From BP-133 sp040756995 (GTDB lineage Bacteria > Actinomycetota > Acidimicrobiia > IMCC26256 > BP-133): a stretch of 64,000 nt of DNA. The notes under the pieces were generated by a model that worked only from the letters and a program-made list of their open reading frames with translations, made no database searches and had not been told where the DNA came from. This document shows positions 7,851-17,119 of the stretch, one piece after another. The position numbers were made by a program, and so were the translations under genes. Positions within the stretch are counted from its first letter, which is position 1. The number at the start of each line of letters is the position of its first letter. Location of the stretch: positions 1 through 64,000 of the forward strand of contig JBFLYK010000014.1 in the NCBI GenBank assembly GCA_040756995.1. The letters run 5' to 3'.

Positions 7851-8750
7851 GTGACGCTGAGCTTCGACGGAGCGGTGGTGATCGTCACCGGGGCGGGGCA
7901 GGGCCTCGGCCGGGCCCACGCGCTCGAGTTCGCCCGGCGGGGGGCCCGGGTCGTCGTCAACGACCTGGGCAGCGCGCCGGACGGGCGGGGTGGCAGCGAG
8001 GCGGTCGCCAATCAGGTCGTGGCCGAGATTACGGCGGCGGGCGGGGAGGCCGTGGCCAATACGGCCAGCGTCGCCACCCCCGAGGGCGGCGAGTCCATCC
8101 TGGCGTCCGCGCTCGACACTTGGGGCCGTGTCGACGCCGTCGTATCGAATGCCGGCATCCTGCGCGACAAGTCCTTCGTGAAGCTCGAGGTCGATGACCT
8201 GTCCGCCGTCCTCGACGTGCATCTCAAAGGGTCGTTCTTCGTGTGCCGGCCCGCCTTCCGGTGGATGCGGGAGAACGAGGTGGCCGGAAGCTTCGTGCTC
8301 ACGTCGTCGGCCTCGGGCCTTTTCGGGAACTTCGGGCAGTCGAACTACGCGGCGGCAAAGCTCGGGATCGTGGGCCTCATGCGCGTGATGGCGATCGAAG
8401 GGGGCAAGTACGGGATCCGGGCCAACGCCCTGGCCCCCATGGCCACCACCCGGCTCACCGCGCCGCTCGGTCACCAGACCGAGGAGTGGCCGCCCACGGA
8501 GGTCTCGCCCATCGTGGTCGCACTGTCCCACCCGACGTGCCCGGTGAGCGGCGAGGCGTTCGTCGCCGGCGCCGGCATCTTCGCCCGCACCTGGATCGCC
8601 CTGGGTGAGGGCTGGGTTCCGGCCCCGGGCGAGATGACCGCCGAAGCGGTGGCCGCTCACTGGGACGAGATCCGCCGCGCCGAAGGATGGTTCGAGCCGT
8701 CGGACGCCCTGGCGATCACGCCGTGGCTCAAGGAGCGCAAGGGAGGCTGA
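7851..8750 (+). CDS. Short-chain dehydrogenase, 17-beta-HSD4 (MFE-2)-like
   Basis: 299 residues from the GTG at 7851, selected for GAGGAGG at 7 bases spacing; an upstream in-frame ATG falls inside the IS end. The TGAGQGLG cofactor motif is at 13-20, followed by the VVVNDLG strand end that binds NAD ribose. The catalytic Ser (LTSSASG) and YAAAK motif are present. The extended N-terminal loop (SAPDGRGGSEAVANQVV) is typical of the dehydrogenase part of multifunctional enzyme type 2, which oxidises (3R)-hydroxyacyl-CoA. This suggests beta-oxidation of a branched or sterol-type acyl-CoA. The IS next door may have replaced its native promoter. Confidence 0.85.
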   Translation: MTLSFDGAVVIVTGAGQGLGRAHALEFARRGARVVVNDLGSAPDGRGGSEAVANQVVAEITAAGGEAVANTASVATPEGGESILASALDTWGRVDAVVSNAGILRDKSFVKLEVDDLSAVLDVHLKGSFFVCRPAFRWMRENEVAGSFVLTSSASGLFGNFGQSNYAAAKLGIVGLMRVMAIEGGKYGIRANALAPMATTRLTAPLGHQTEEWPPTEVSPIVVALSHPTCPVSGEAFVAGAGIFARTWIALGEGWVPAPGEMTAEAVAAHWDEIRRAEGWFEPSDALAITPWLKERKGG

Positions 8751-8772
8751 GCGGCCATGCATTTGGTGGCCG

Positions 8773-8979
8773 ATCGTCGTAGCCGGGTTCACCTTCGAGC
8801 GCATCGGGGTGGCCCGGTACGCCCGGGCGGCGCGGGTCCTGGTGATGCTCGCGGAGTACGCGCGGCGGGCGACCGTGCACGGCCGCCCGCTGGCGGAGCG
8901 GCCCGACGACCGGTCGAAGCCGGTGACCCTGTACGTCCGGATCGAGGCGGCCCGGCTGCTGAGCTTCCGGGTGAACTCC
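8773..8979 (+). pseudogene. Acyl-CoA dehydrogenase fragment
   Basis: An internal piece of about 69 codons reads GFTFERIGVARYARAARV and continues to TLYVRIEAARLLSFRV. That is the segment joining the middle beta domain to the C-terminal helical domain of acyl-CoA dehydrogenases. No start, flavin domain or C-terminus is present in any frame nearby. It follows the SDR gene by about 20 bases, so a former operon partner was probably deleted. Downstream sequence to 9107 shows no recognisable coding homology. Confidence 0.7.
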
Positions 8980-9107
8980 CGGCCTCGGGCCACGGGCGCT
9001 CGTCCCAGAGGCGGGCACACGATGCGGGTCGTAGCCGTGGTCCGTGGTCTCGAACGTGATGGTGCACCGATGGACGACGTCGGCTCCGGACTCCATGGTC
9101 GTGCTCC

Positions 9108-9930
9108 TCAGCTTCCCGCCCGCAAGGTGGTGACGTCGTCGCGGTACCGGGCGAGCACCTCCGGCGTCCCGTCGGGGCTGGCGGGCTCGATGGTGGTCAT
9201 GGCCCAGGTCGCGCCGGCATCCTGCAGCCGTTCCAGCCAGTCGAGGTGGGCGCCGGCGTCGAGCGCAGCCGTCGTCGGCCGCCGCCCCGGCCACGGTCGG
9301 CTGAACGCAGACCTCGATCGTCGCGGCGTCGCGGCCGGCGCGTCGGCCCGGGCGCGCAGATCGTCGAGCGCGACGGCCAAGTCTTCCATGGTGCTCATCA
9401 CGGCATCCGGCTGGTCGTGGCGACTGTCTCGTCGGAGAACAGCGGTGCCCAGCCGGCACCGAAGCGGACGACGCGCTCCCGGGCCCGCACGCTATTGCCG
9501 CCGATCTAGATGGGAGCCTGGGGCTGCACTGGCGGCGGGCGGAACGTCTGACCTCCGGCGGTGAAGTGCCTTCCCGGGAAGGCGAAGTCCTCCGGCGAGC
9601 ACCACACCGACCGCAGCACCTCGAGCGCCTCGTCGGACAGGTCGTTGCGCTCCTCGAACTCGACACCCAGGGCACGGAACTCGGAGCGGAGGTACCCGGC
9701 TCCGCAGGTCAGGACGAGCCGGCCGCGCGACAGAGTATCCAGGTCATCGCCGCCTTGGCGAGGAGAAGCGGATTTCGGTAGGGGAGCACGGCCAGATAGG
9801 TCATGAGCCGCAGCCGCTTCGTCACGCGGGCGCAGAACCCGAGCGCCACGAGGGGATCGAAGCTGGCGTGGCCGCCGCCCAGCAGCCATTTGTGGGACGT
9901 CTCGCTCTCGCTGTTAACGAAGGGCGGACC
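9108..9930 (-). pseudogene. Decayed luciferase-like (LLM/F420-type) flavin monooxygenase
   Basis: Successive pieces in different frames on the minus strand form one LLM protein. A first piece reads FDPLVALGFCARVTKRLRL then LAVLPYRNPLLLAKAA (9870 to about 9735). A second reads LDTLSRGRLVLTCGAGYLRS and onward to PPPVQPQAPI, ending at a TAG (9508-9506) where the family has a conserved Trp. The frame continues IGGNSVRARERVVRFGAGW, then shifts to MEDLAVALDDLRARAD (about 9400) and later to AHLDWLERLQDAGATWAMTT. At least one nonsense change and three frameshifts, plus loss of the first 60 or so residues, make it clearly dead. Intact relatives use reduced F420 or FMN on varied substrates. Confidence 0.8.
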
Positions 9931-10118
9931 TTGGTCCTTGTCGGCGCCGCCGGAGCGGGCACCAGCGGGAAGTGAGGGAGGACCCACAGCGGTCAGTACC
10001 AGCGGGGACTTTGCGTGCCGGCAGGGCAGGCCTGCGCGTCCGGGGTCCCCGGCTATTGCCGGGGAGAACGTCCTGGAAGTGGAAGAGCGGCCGAGCCCAA
10101 GTTTCCGACTCGCGCACC

Positions 10119-10147
10119 TTGATCCGGGCTGACCGATATGTTAAATG
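10119..10147 (+). promoter_or_regulatory. Candidate promoter of the uptake module
   Basis: TTGATC (10119-10124) and TAAATG (10142-10147) are 17 bases apart in an unusually AT-rich patch, about 55 bases upstream of the first gene. No operator-like repeat is obvious. Confidence 0.3.
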
Positions 10148-10202
10148 TTTGATGTTTCGCTCGGCGGTGGTCGAGCCCGTACGGGCCAAGGGGGGTTCGG
10201 AT

Positions 10203-11897
10203 ATGACGCGTGCGACGGCGCGTATTGCCGGCAAGGGGGGCGCGGGGCTGTTGGCGCTATTGACTTTCGTCGCGGTGATACTGCCGGAGGCGTCGAGTGC
10301 GGAGGGGTCGGCGGCGGCAGCGGACGGGAGGGTCGCCAGTTTCGATGCTTCCGGTGATGCGATCGGATTTTTCTTCACTTTCGATCAGGAGAATCTCCTG
10401 CCGCTCTCGCCGGTTCTCGCTATTGGTGGCCCTCGGGCTCAGGTGTCTGTTGACAGTCTTCCCCGGGTGTTCGCTCGGGGCACACCGTTTGATCCTGGGG
10501 TCCTCGCGACGGTTGGTGCGGCGACCGGCCTTGTCGTGGGAGGCCTGCCTTTCTCCAACTACGTTCCAGGGTTGCCCGAGGCGTATGAGCAGTTCAAGCG
10601 TGACGTGCTGTTCCCGGCACTGCCCGAGAATCCGGTTCCGCCGTGGCCGTTCTTCGCCGACAGTTCGGCCCCCGGGGGAGACCCGGCGGCCGTTGCAGGA
10701 TTTGGGCCTGGGTTCTACGGCCGGGCTTCGACCCGCACGGACGCAGGTGACTCGTTTGGATCGAGCCTGGCGCCAGCTGCGGGTTCCGCAGAAGGGGGCT
10801 TGGCGGGGTTGCAGCTTCCGGCAACTGATGGGAATCCCTTCGGAGGGGTACCGCCGGTTCAGCCCGGTCAGGACGGCGGTATCGAAGCTTCGGACCGGGA
10901 ACCGCATGTCGTTCGGTTGAGCGGAGTGCGGGCGGTATCTGGCGGCTCCGGGAGTGAACTGGCCACACGGGCGGAGAGCCTCGTCGAGATCGCCGATGTC
11001 TCGTTGCTCAACGGATACGTCCATTTGGAGGGTGTGCGGTCATTCGCTTCTTCGACGGCGGACGGGACGCCGGTGGCGTCGTTCAATGTCGAGCGTGTCA
11101 CGGTGGCCGGCGCACCTGCCCGGTTGACAGAGCAGGGGGTGCAATTGTTGGCTCCCGATCAGCCCGGTGGCCAATCCCAAGTCATGGTTAACGAAGCGTT
11201 GAAGCAGGCCGGGTTGGAGATCCACGTTGTGCAGAAGGTGTCGGAGGACAAGACGCAGAGTGTTGCCGCTTTGGCGCTGCGCTTCGCTCGTCAGCTGTTG
11301 CCTGCTGACATCCCGGGTGTCATCGCGGCTGGTGAGGATCGAGTGACGCTGCATCTCGGTTTCGTGAGGGCGTCGACGACGGTGACCCGAGTCCCAGCGG
11401 TCAGCGACAGCATCGATTTCGGTAGCGCATCTGGCGTGACGCCAGGCGCTACTGCGCCGAACGACGGCAGCCTGGCTGATTCTTCGGGGCAGGCTGATTC
11501 TTCGGGGCAGACTGGGAGCGCATGGGCCGGCGACGAAGCGTCTGACGACCCTTCGTCTACCTCAGAATTTTTCTTGCTTCCTGGTCCGACTCCCGACACG
11601 GCCGGAGTGAGCGGGAGCGGTGAGCCCCTGGCGTCGTGGGGCTCCCAGGCCGCCGATGGGACGCCATCGCTGCCCGAAGGAATTGCCGGCACGGCCTCCC
11701 CGGCCCAGAACAACGGAGATCAACGACCGGCGGCGGGAACAGCGTTGTCAGAGACCGCGGCATTGTCCCCGCTCAATGCCCGCACTTCGACGGACGCCGA
11801 TCTGCGCGGTGGCATGATCCCAGCGTCCGTGGTTGCGCTGCTGGGACTTCTTGGTCTCCAGCAGTTGCTCAAGCGGATCCGCTTGGCGTCCGGGTGA
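10203..11897 (+). CDS. Secreted, C-terminally membrane-anchored protein of unknown family
   Basis: 564 residues from the ATG at 10203, preceded by a G-rich ribosome site (AAGGGGGG). Residues 1-32 form a signal peptide (GLLALLTFVAVILPEASSA). The body is rich in Gly, Ser, Ala and Pro. A beta-rich central part (about 240-430) contains LVEIADVSLLNGYVHLEGV and FNVERVTVAGAPARL. Near 425-440 two ADSSGQ-type repeats occur. The C-terminus is a hydrophobic helix (SVVALLGLLGLQQLL) with a basic end KRIRLASG, as in membrane-anchored surface proteins. No enzyme motif is seen. Its position ahead of a Liv-type transporter suggests a surface or binding role in uptake, which is only an inference. Confidence 0.75.
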   Translation: MTRATARIAGKGGAGLLALLTFVAVILPEASSAEGSAAAADGRVASFDASGDAIGFFFTFDQENLLPLSPVLAIGGPRAQVSVDSLPRVFARGTPFDPGVLATVGAATGLVVGGLPFSNYVPGLPEAYEQFKRDVLFPALPENPVPPWPFFADSSAPGGDPAAVAGFGPGFYGRASTRTDAGDSFGSSLAPAAGSAEGGLAGLQLPATDGNPFGGVPPVQPGQDGGIEASDREPHVVRLSGVRAVSGGSGSELATRAESLVEIADVSLLNGYVHLEGVRSFASSTADGTPVASFNVERVTVAGAPARLTEQGVQLLAPDQPGGQSQVMVNEALKQAGLEIHVVQKVSEDKTQSVAALALRFARQLLPADIPGVIAAGEDRVTLHLGFVRASTTVTRVPAVSDSIDFGSASGVTPGATAPNDGSLADSSGQADSSGQTGSAWAGDEASDDPSSTSEFFLLPGPTPDTAGVSGSGEPLASWGSQAADGTPSLPEGIAGTASPAQNNGDQRPAAGTALSETAALSPLNARTSTDADLRGGMIPASVVALLGLLGLQQLLKRIRLASG

Positions 11898-11978
11898 ATC
11901 GGAATGGGTGGCGGAGTCGGTTAATCGAGAGTTCGCGCTTGCTGGTGGTCGGGCGCGACAAGCCTTGAGGGGAGCGAG

Positions 11979-12494
11979 ATGAATACTCTTCGTGGCCGTC
12001 TTGGTCGTTATCGGTTGGCGATCGGTGTGGTTTGTACCTTGGTCGGGCTGGCGACGATCCTCATCGGGTATGTCGCAATTAGCGGGACGCGAGTGGTTTC
12101 CGATCAGCTGGCGTACCTCATGAGTGGCGGTGCGGTGGGGGTCGCGCTAGTCATCGTTGGGATGGGGTTGCTGGTCGTCGACTACTTCGCCCGACTTGAG
12201 CAGTCCATTCAGGCGGCCGTCCTGGGGGGTCGGTCGAGCGCAACGGAGAACGATGAGCTCGTCCTTGAGGTCCGGCACGGGAAGGAAGATTCTGCATCCT
12301 CATCCTCGATGCACGAGGTGGTTGTGTTGCCGGGAGCGAATCGCTTCCACGTTCGGACGTGCTCCACGGTGGCGCGACGCACCGAGCTGACAAGCATGCC
12401 TTGGGAAGAGGCGGTCGTTCGGGAGCTGACGCCGTGCGCCGTATGTATCGGCGTGCAGGCTGCTGCATATTCCAACACCGAGGCCGCCCAGTGA
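11979..12494 (+). CDS. Two-TM protein with cytoplasmic Cys/His (zinc-ribbon-like) tail
   Basis: 171 residues. Two transmembrane helices (about 12-36 and 45-70) are followed by a soluble tail. The tail ends with FHVRTCSTVARRT and LTPCAVC, giving the pattern H-x3-C ... C-x2-C that resembles small Ada- or zinc-ribbon-like metal sites. The ribosome site is GGGGAG before the ATG at 11979. It lies between the secreted protein and the permease gene in the same direction, so it may belong to the uptake operon. The function is not recognised; a structural zinc site and membrane sensing or assembly role are possible. Confidence 0.65.
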   Translation: MNTLRGRLGRYRLAIGVVCTLVGLATILIGYVAISGTRVVSDQLAYLMSGGAVGVALVIVGMGLLVVDYFARLEQSIQAAVLGGRSSATENDELVLEVRHGKEDSASSSSMHEVVVLPGANRFHVRTCSTVARRTELTSMPWEEAVVRELTPCAVCIGVQAAAYSNTEAAQ

Positions 12495-12564
12495 ACGCCC
12501 ATGCGGTTGCAGCGCACTCGGTTCATTTCTCCCCCTCATGTCGCAGTGAGCCCAGAGGATAACG

Positions 12565-14574
12565 ATGCAGGCGCTAGTTATCGGGACCATTTTCGGGTCG
12601 ATCTACGGCTTGACAGCTTATGGCTTAGCGTTGAGCTATCGACTGAGCGGCGTGTTCAACTTCGCTCATGGCGCGATCGGAATGCTGGGGGCGTTCCTCT
12701 ACACCGATTTGGTCGAAACGCACGGGTGGCCGCGACTGGCGGCGTTCCTCTTCATCCTCGGGGTCTACGCGCCGTTGGCGGCAACGGCGGGCAACCTCGT
12801 GTTGTTCCGTTACCTCGCCGGGAAGTCCGTCACCGTCCAGGTCGCGGGGACCACGCTGCTGGCGCTGGCCCTTTTTGAGTACGCCCGGCGTTCCTACACG
12901 AACACGTCCCTGGCGGTGCTGCCGTCGGTCTTCGGAGAAAAGGCCAGCAGCACGTTCGAACGGATCGGTGGATTGAACCTGTCACACGCAACTCTGTACG
13001 GCTTGGCCCTGTCAGCCGGAGTCATCGTCGTGTTGACTGCCCTCCTCCGCTACCTGCGATTCGGTGTGGCAACGCGGGCAGTGGTCGAGAACGAGGAATT
13101 GGCGACTCTGGTGGCGGTGCCGGTGGCCCGGGTGCGCACGGCGAGTTGGGTGATGGGCTCGATGGTGGCGACCGTTGCTGCCATCCTGATCGCCTCCGAG
13201 GTGCAACTCGATCAGACCTTCTTGACGTTGATCGTCGTGGACGCGGCGGCCGCTTTCGTTCTGGGACGGTTGGAGAGCCCGATCGCTGCCGCGGCGGGTG
13301 GATGGGTAATCGGCGTCCTGCTCGCGCTGCAGTTCGAATACCTCCCAACCGGCGGGCTCTACGATGGACTGCGCCGCTCATTCGGGTTCGTGGTGCTCTA
13401 TGTGGCCGCCGTCGCCTTGGGCTTGCGTGGGGCTCGGCAAGCGGTCGGGAAGCTGGAGAGCGTCCGGCGCTCGGCTTCGGAGTTCATCGTGCCGAGCCGC
13501 CGGGCCTTGATCCTGCCGGTGCTGGCGCTGTGCGCCGTCACCCCCGCGTTGGCGAACTTCCGGCGCTTCGAGATGGGATCGGCGTTCGTCTTCGCAACCC
13601 TGTTCCTCAGCTTCTTCGTGGTGATGGGCATGGGCGGGTTCACGTCGCTCGCCCAACTGACCTTCATGGGGTTCGGGGCGTTCGCTACGGGACGGCTGGC
13701 TGACACGTTCGGGGTGCCGGTGATCATGGCGATAGCCGGAGGTGCGCTGGTCGCAGCCGTGGCGGGTTTGATCGCCGCGCTGCCGGCGATCCGGGTGCGC
13801 GGCTTGCTGTTGGCCATGATCACCCTCGCGCTCGCCTTGTTCGCCGACAACATGCTGTTCGGCTCGCCAGCGGTGACGGGGATCGAAAGCGGTGGTGGAG
13901 GGTTGGGCATCGGGGCAGGGTTCACGGTCGGGCGTCCCGGTCTGTTCGGTGTCGACTTCAGCAGTGACTTGGCCTTCGCCCTGTTCGCTGCCACGGTGTA
14001 CCTGGCGGTCGCCCTCTTGGTGCGCCAGTTGCTGGCTCGGGGTGGCCTTCGGGTGGTCCTCGCCGTGCGTGACAATCCGGAGATGTGCGAAGCATTCGGC
14101 CTTAATCTGCGGGGTGCGAAGGTCGGGTTCTTCGTGTTGGGCGCGGGAATCGCCGGGCTGGCCGGTGGATTGTTCGTGAGCCAGCTAGCCCAGGTCAGCA
14201 ATTTTGAGTTCCAAACATTACGAGGTCTCGTGTTCCTGGCGGTGGCGGTGCTCGCCGGCACCGATCATCTCCAAGGGCCGCTGCTCGGTGGATTGATTTG
14301 GGCGTTCGGCCCTCTGCTGCTCAACGAATTCGCCATATCAGGGGACCTGCTGTTCACCGTGTTGGGAATCGCGGGTATCGGGGTGCTCCACACGAAGTCG
14401 GGAAGTCTCAGTGCACTGTTGACCAACGCCTGGCGCAGCGGCCGCAGCCTGCTCGATTCCGTTCGGACGGGCGAATCACGGCCAGCGCCGCTGACCGGCA
14501 AGCCGTTCTCGTCGGCTCGGAATCGCCCGGCGGCAGCCGAGCCGTTGCCAGTTGCCGCTCGGTCGGTCCGGTAA
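12565..14574 (+). CDS. Fused LivH-LivM branched-chain-type ABC permease
   Basis: 669 residues. The N-terminal half (1 to about 290) has the LivH signature GSIYGLTAYGLALSY and NFAHGAIGMLGAF. The C-terminal half (about 315-625) has the LivM features MGGFTSLAQLTFMGFGAFA and VRGLLLAMITLALALFADN, plus the ATPase-coupling segment VRDNPEMCEAFGLN. Normally LivH and LivM are two proteins of about 300 residues; here one chain supplies both halves of the channel. A polar C-terminal tail follows. It works with the binding protein and two ATPases encoded next. This class moves amino acids but is also often recruited for aromatic and other organic acids. Confidence 0.9.
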   Translation: MQALVIGTIFGSIYGLTAYGLALSYRLSGVFNFAHGAIGMLGAFLYTDLVETHGWPRLAAFLFILGVYAPLAATAGNLVLFRYLAGKSVTVQVAGTTLLALALFEYARRSYTNTSLAVLPSVFGEKASSTFERIGGLNLSHATLYGLALSAGVIVVLTALLRYLRFGVATRAVVENEELATLVAVPVARVRTASWVMGSMVATVAAILIASEVQLDQTFLTLIVVDAAAAFVLGRLESPIAAAAGGWVIGVLLALQFEYLPTGGLYDGLRRSFGFVVLYVAAVALGLRGARQAVGKLESVRRSASEFIVPSRRALILPVLALCAVTPALANFRRFEMGSAFVFATLFLSFFVVMGMGGFTSLAQLTFMGFGAFATGRLADTFGVPVIMAIAGGALVAAVAGLIAALPAIRVRGLLLAMITLALALFADNMLFGSPAVTGIESGGGGLGIGAGFTVGRPGLFGVDFSSDLAFALFAATVYLAVALLVRQLLARGGLRVVLAVRDNPEMCEAFGLNLRGAKVGFFVLGAGIAGLAGGLFVSQLAQVSNFEFQTLRGLVFLAVAVLAGTDHLQGPLLGGLIWAFGPLLLNEFAISGDLLFTVLGIAGIGVLHTKSGSLSALLTNAWRSGRSLLDSVRTGESRPAPLTGKPFSSARNRPAAAEPLPVAARSVR

Positions 14575-14659
14575 CGGCTCACTCCAGGACAACTCGGGTG
14601 CTCACCATCCATCTGAAAGTTCAACGCAAGCGCTTGGCAAGCGGAAGAGGGGGATTCGA

Positions 14660-16231
14660 ATGACCGAACTCATCCGAACGGGTCGCAGTCGGCAGCCTAG
14701 ACTTGTCACTGCACTCACGGCGGCGTTCGTCGTGGCCAGCCTTGTCGCCGGCTGCGGCAACAGGGAACCGGCCGACCAAGGCGCCGCTCCAGAACTCGGG
14801 CCTCAGGCAACCATAGGCGGCCAGGCACCAGACGCAAATGGTGGCGCTGCCGCTCCCGCCGGAGACCCAACCTCGGCGACCGGGCCGACTGAAGCGGCCC
14901 CCACCGGTGCCCCGCCGGCTCAGCCGTCCCCGAGCGCCGCCGGTACACCGGGGAGCCCGAGTGGCGGGGCGCCGACGCCGACGACGAGGCTGGGCCGCTC
15001 GACCGGGGCCCCCCGCGCAAATGCTCCGGCGGCCCCGGCTGCGTCCCGCCCCGAGGCCCCGGGACCTGCTGCGGCGAGCCCGTCTCCGAGCGGGGGCCAG
15101 GCAGCCCCATCGGGCCAGGCAGCGCCTAGCGTCAAGGCTTACGACTCCGGTGTGACCGACACCACCATCAAGGTGGGAGCGGTGTGCTCGTTGACCGGTC
15201 TGCTTGACACCTACCGCTGCCAGGGTGCTGCCGCCTATTTCCAGCGGCTGAACGACCAGGGTGGCATCAACGGTCGTAAGGTTCAGCTGGTCCTGGTGGA
15301 CGACCAGTTCGACCCGTCGAAGCACGCCGCGCTCGTCCGGCGGCTCTTCGAGCAGGACGGCGTGTTCGCCTTCGTGTCGAGCCAAGCGCCGCTGTCGATC
15401 CATGGTGCGTCGCAGTACATCCGGGACAAGAAGGTCCCGATCGTCGGTGGGGACATGTCGGACGTTGGTGACACCTGGGGCGTGAACCCCTATTTCATCC
15501 CGCAGAGCTACATCGAGGGGCAAAGTGGCGGGGCGATCGCCGCAACGTACGCCCTCCAGAACGAGAACTGCACCAAGATCGCCGGATTGGCCTGGAACGC
15601 CCCGCAGGCGACGAACTGGACCGACGCTTGGCAGCGGACCCTCAAGGCCGCAGGGCGGGACTTCGACTATTACGTCAAGACGTCGCTGGCGGAAACGCAG
15701 TTCAACAGCTACATCAGCGAGATGAAGGGCAAGGGGATCGACTGCGTGACCCTCGGTATGTCCGGCAGCTCGCTGGTGCAGTTCTCGAAGCAGGCGCACC
15801 AACAAGGTTTCACGGCCAAGCGGTTCTACCCGATGCCGCCGTACGACCCGGCCTATATCTCCGCGACCGGGCCCGCAGGAGTCGGGACCTTCTCACTCCT
15901 GGCCCACATCCCGTTTGAGACGAAGACCAAGGCGGTGCAGCAGTACTTCGCGGACATGAAGACCTACCAGCCCCGGACACTTCCCAACAGTTACTCCATG
16001 CTCGCCTACGGGGCCGCCGATCTGTTTCGGGAAGCCGTGGCTCGTATGGGCAACAACCTGACCCGGGCCAACCTGCTGGCGACGCTTGAAGCGTTCCGGA
16101 ACTACGACAACGGGATGTTGCCGCCGATCACCATCCAGCCGGGCCCGAAGCCAGGGGGGCGTTGCGGCAACATGGTGCAACTCCAAGCCGACGGCACGTG
16201 GGCCATCCGCAAACTCAATCTGTGCGTGTGA
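14660..16231 (+). CDS. Liv-type ABC transporter substrate-binding lipoprotein
   Basis: 523 residues from the ATG at 14660 (ribosome site AGAGGGGGA). A lipoprotein signal ends in the lipobox VAGC near residue 33. A long Pro/Ala/Gly/Thr-rich linker (about 35-155) comes next, then a type I periplasmic binding fold starting TTIKVGAVCSLTGLLDTYRC. Further landmarks are GGINGRKVQLVLVDDQFDPS and PIVGGDMSDVGD. The long linker lets the binding domain reach through a thick envelope. It feeds the fused permease. The ligand cannot be told from sequence; the surrounding catabolic genes point to a hydrophobic carboxylic acid rather than an amino acid. Confidence 0.88.
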   Translation: MTELIRTGRSRQPRLVTALTAAFVVASLVAGCGNREPADQGAAPELGPQATIGGQAPDANGGAAAPAGDPTSATGPTEAAPTGAPPAQPSPSAAGTPGSPSGGAPTPTTRLGRSTGAPRANAPAAPAASRPEAPGPAAASPSPSGGQAAPSGQAAPSVKAYDSGVTDTTIKVGAVCSLTGLLDTYRCQGAAAYFQRLNDQGGINGRKVQLVLVDDQFDPSKHAALVRRLFEQDGVFAFVSSQAPLSIHGASQYIRDKKVPIVGGDMSDVGDTWGVNPYFIPQSYIEGQSGGAIAATYALQNENCTKIAGLAWNAPQATNWTDAWQRTLKAAGRDFDYYVKTSLAETQFNSYISEMKGKGIDCVTLGMSGSSLVQFSKQAHQQGFTAKRFYPMPPYDPAYISATGPAGVGTFSLLAHIPFETKTKAVQQYFADMKTYQPRTLPNSYSMLAYGAADLFREAVARMGNNLTRANLLATLEAFRNYDNGMLPPITIQPGPKPGGRCGNMVQLQADGTWAIRKLNLCV

Positions 16232-16267
16232 CGACCCTCTAGAGAGCCGGCGAGGCAGCGCAAAGCC

Positions 16268-17119
16268 ATGGAACAACACCAAAGTGTCCGAGTCCGCAAG
16301 GGCGGCGTCGACAGCGTCGCCGGCGGTACCGATACACGCTCCTCGGGGGCCGCCGGTGCGCTAGATGTCGAGGCGGTTCGGGTCCGTTTTCGGGGACTGG
16401 TCGCACTCGACGACGTCGACCTCCACGTCGACGCTGGAGAGATCGTTGGCCTGGTCGGCTCGAACGGAGCGGGCAAGACAACCCTCTTCAATGTGATCAC
16501 GGGCTTGCAGCCCGCCGAGGCGGGTTCCGTCCGGTTCGACCACACCGACATTTCGCACTACCCGGCGTACCGGCGGGCCCGGCTCGGTATCGCCCGCACG
16601 TTCCAGCGGATGAACCTGGTGGAACAGCTCAGTGTACTGGACAACATCATGCTCGGGCTCGAGCTGCACCAAGGGTTCCTCGCCGCGTCGGGCTTGGCGC
16701 CGCCTCGGGGCCGGGATGAGCGACGCAGCGCCATCAATCGGGTGGAGCACGTCGTGGCGATGTTGGGCCTCGACGCCGAGGTGCGCCTGCGGGCTGACGA
16801 GCTCCCGACCGGTAAACGCCGACTGGTCGAGGTCGGGCGGGCGCTGGCCAGTTCCCCCCGCCTGCTGCTTCTGGACGAACCATCAGCGGGACTGGACGAA
16901 CACGAAGCCCGACGCTTCGCCGAGGTTGTGAGGGACTGGGTCGCGCAAGAGGGCTCCGGAGTGGTCATCATCGAGCACGACATCGAGTTGGTCGCCGCGC
17001 TCGTCGACCGGATCTGCGTTCTTGACCAGGGGCGGCTCCTCCTTCAGGGCCGACCGGACGAGGTGTTGTTCCATCCCGAGGTCCGCCGTGCGTTCATCGG
17101 AGGGGTGACGGTCGGATGA
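16268..17119 (+). CDS. livG: LivG-type ABC transporter ATPase
   Basis: 283 residues. A leader of about 30 residues precedes the nucleotide-binding domain. Walker A is LVGSNGAGKTT, the signature region is LPTGKRRLVEVGRALAS (a LivG-style variant of LSGGQ) and Walker B is LLLLDEPSAGLD. The insert between Walker A and the signature (IARTFQRMNLVEQLSVLDNIMLG) is typical of LivG. It hydrolyses ATP to drive the fused permease. The last 4 bases overlap the livF start (ATGA), so both ATPases are probably made in equal amounts. Confidence 0.92.
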   Translation: MEQHQSVRVRKGGVDSVAGGTDTRSSGAAGALDVEAVRVRFRGLVALDDVDLHVDAGEIVGLVGSNGAGKTTLFNVITGLQPAEAGSVRFDHTDISHYPAYRRARLGIARTFQRMNLVEQLSVLDNIMLGLELHQGFLAASGLAPPRGRDERRSAINRVEHVVAMLGLDAEVRLRADELPTGKRRLVEVGRALASSPRLLLLDEPSAGLDEHEARRFAEVVRDWVAQEGSGVVIIEHDIELVAALVDRICVLDQGRLLLQGRPDEVLFHPEVRRAFIGGVTVG

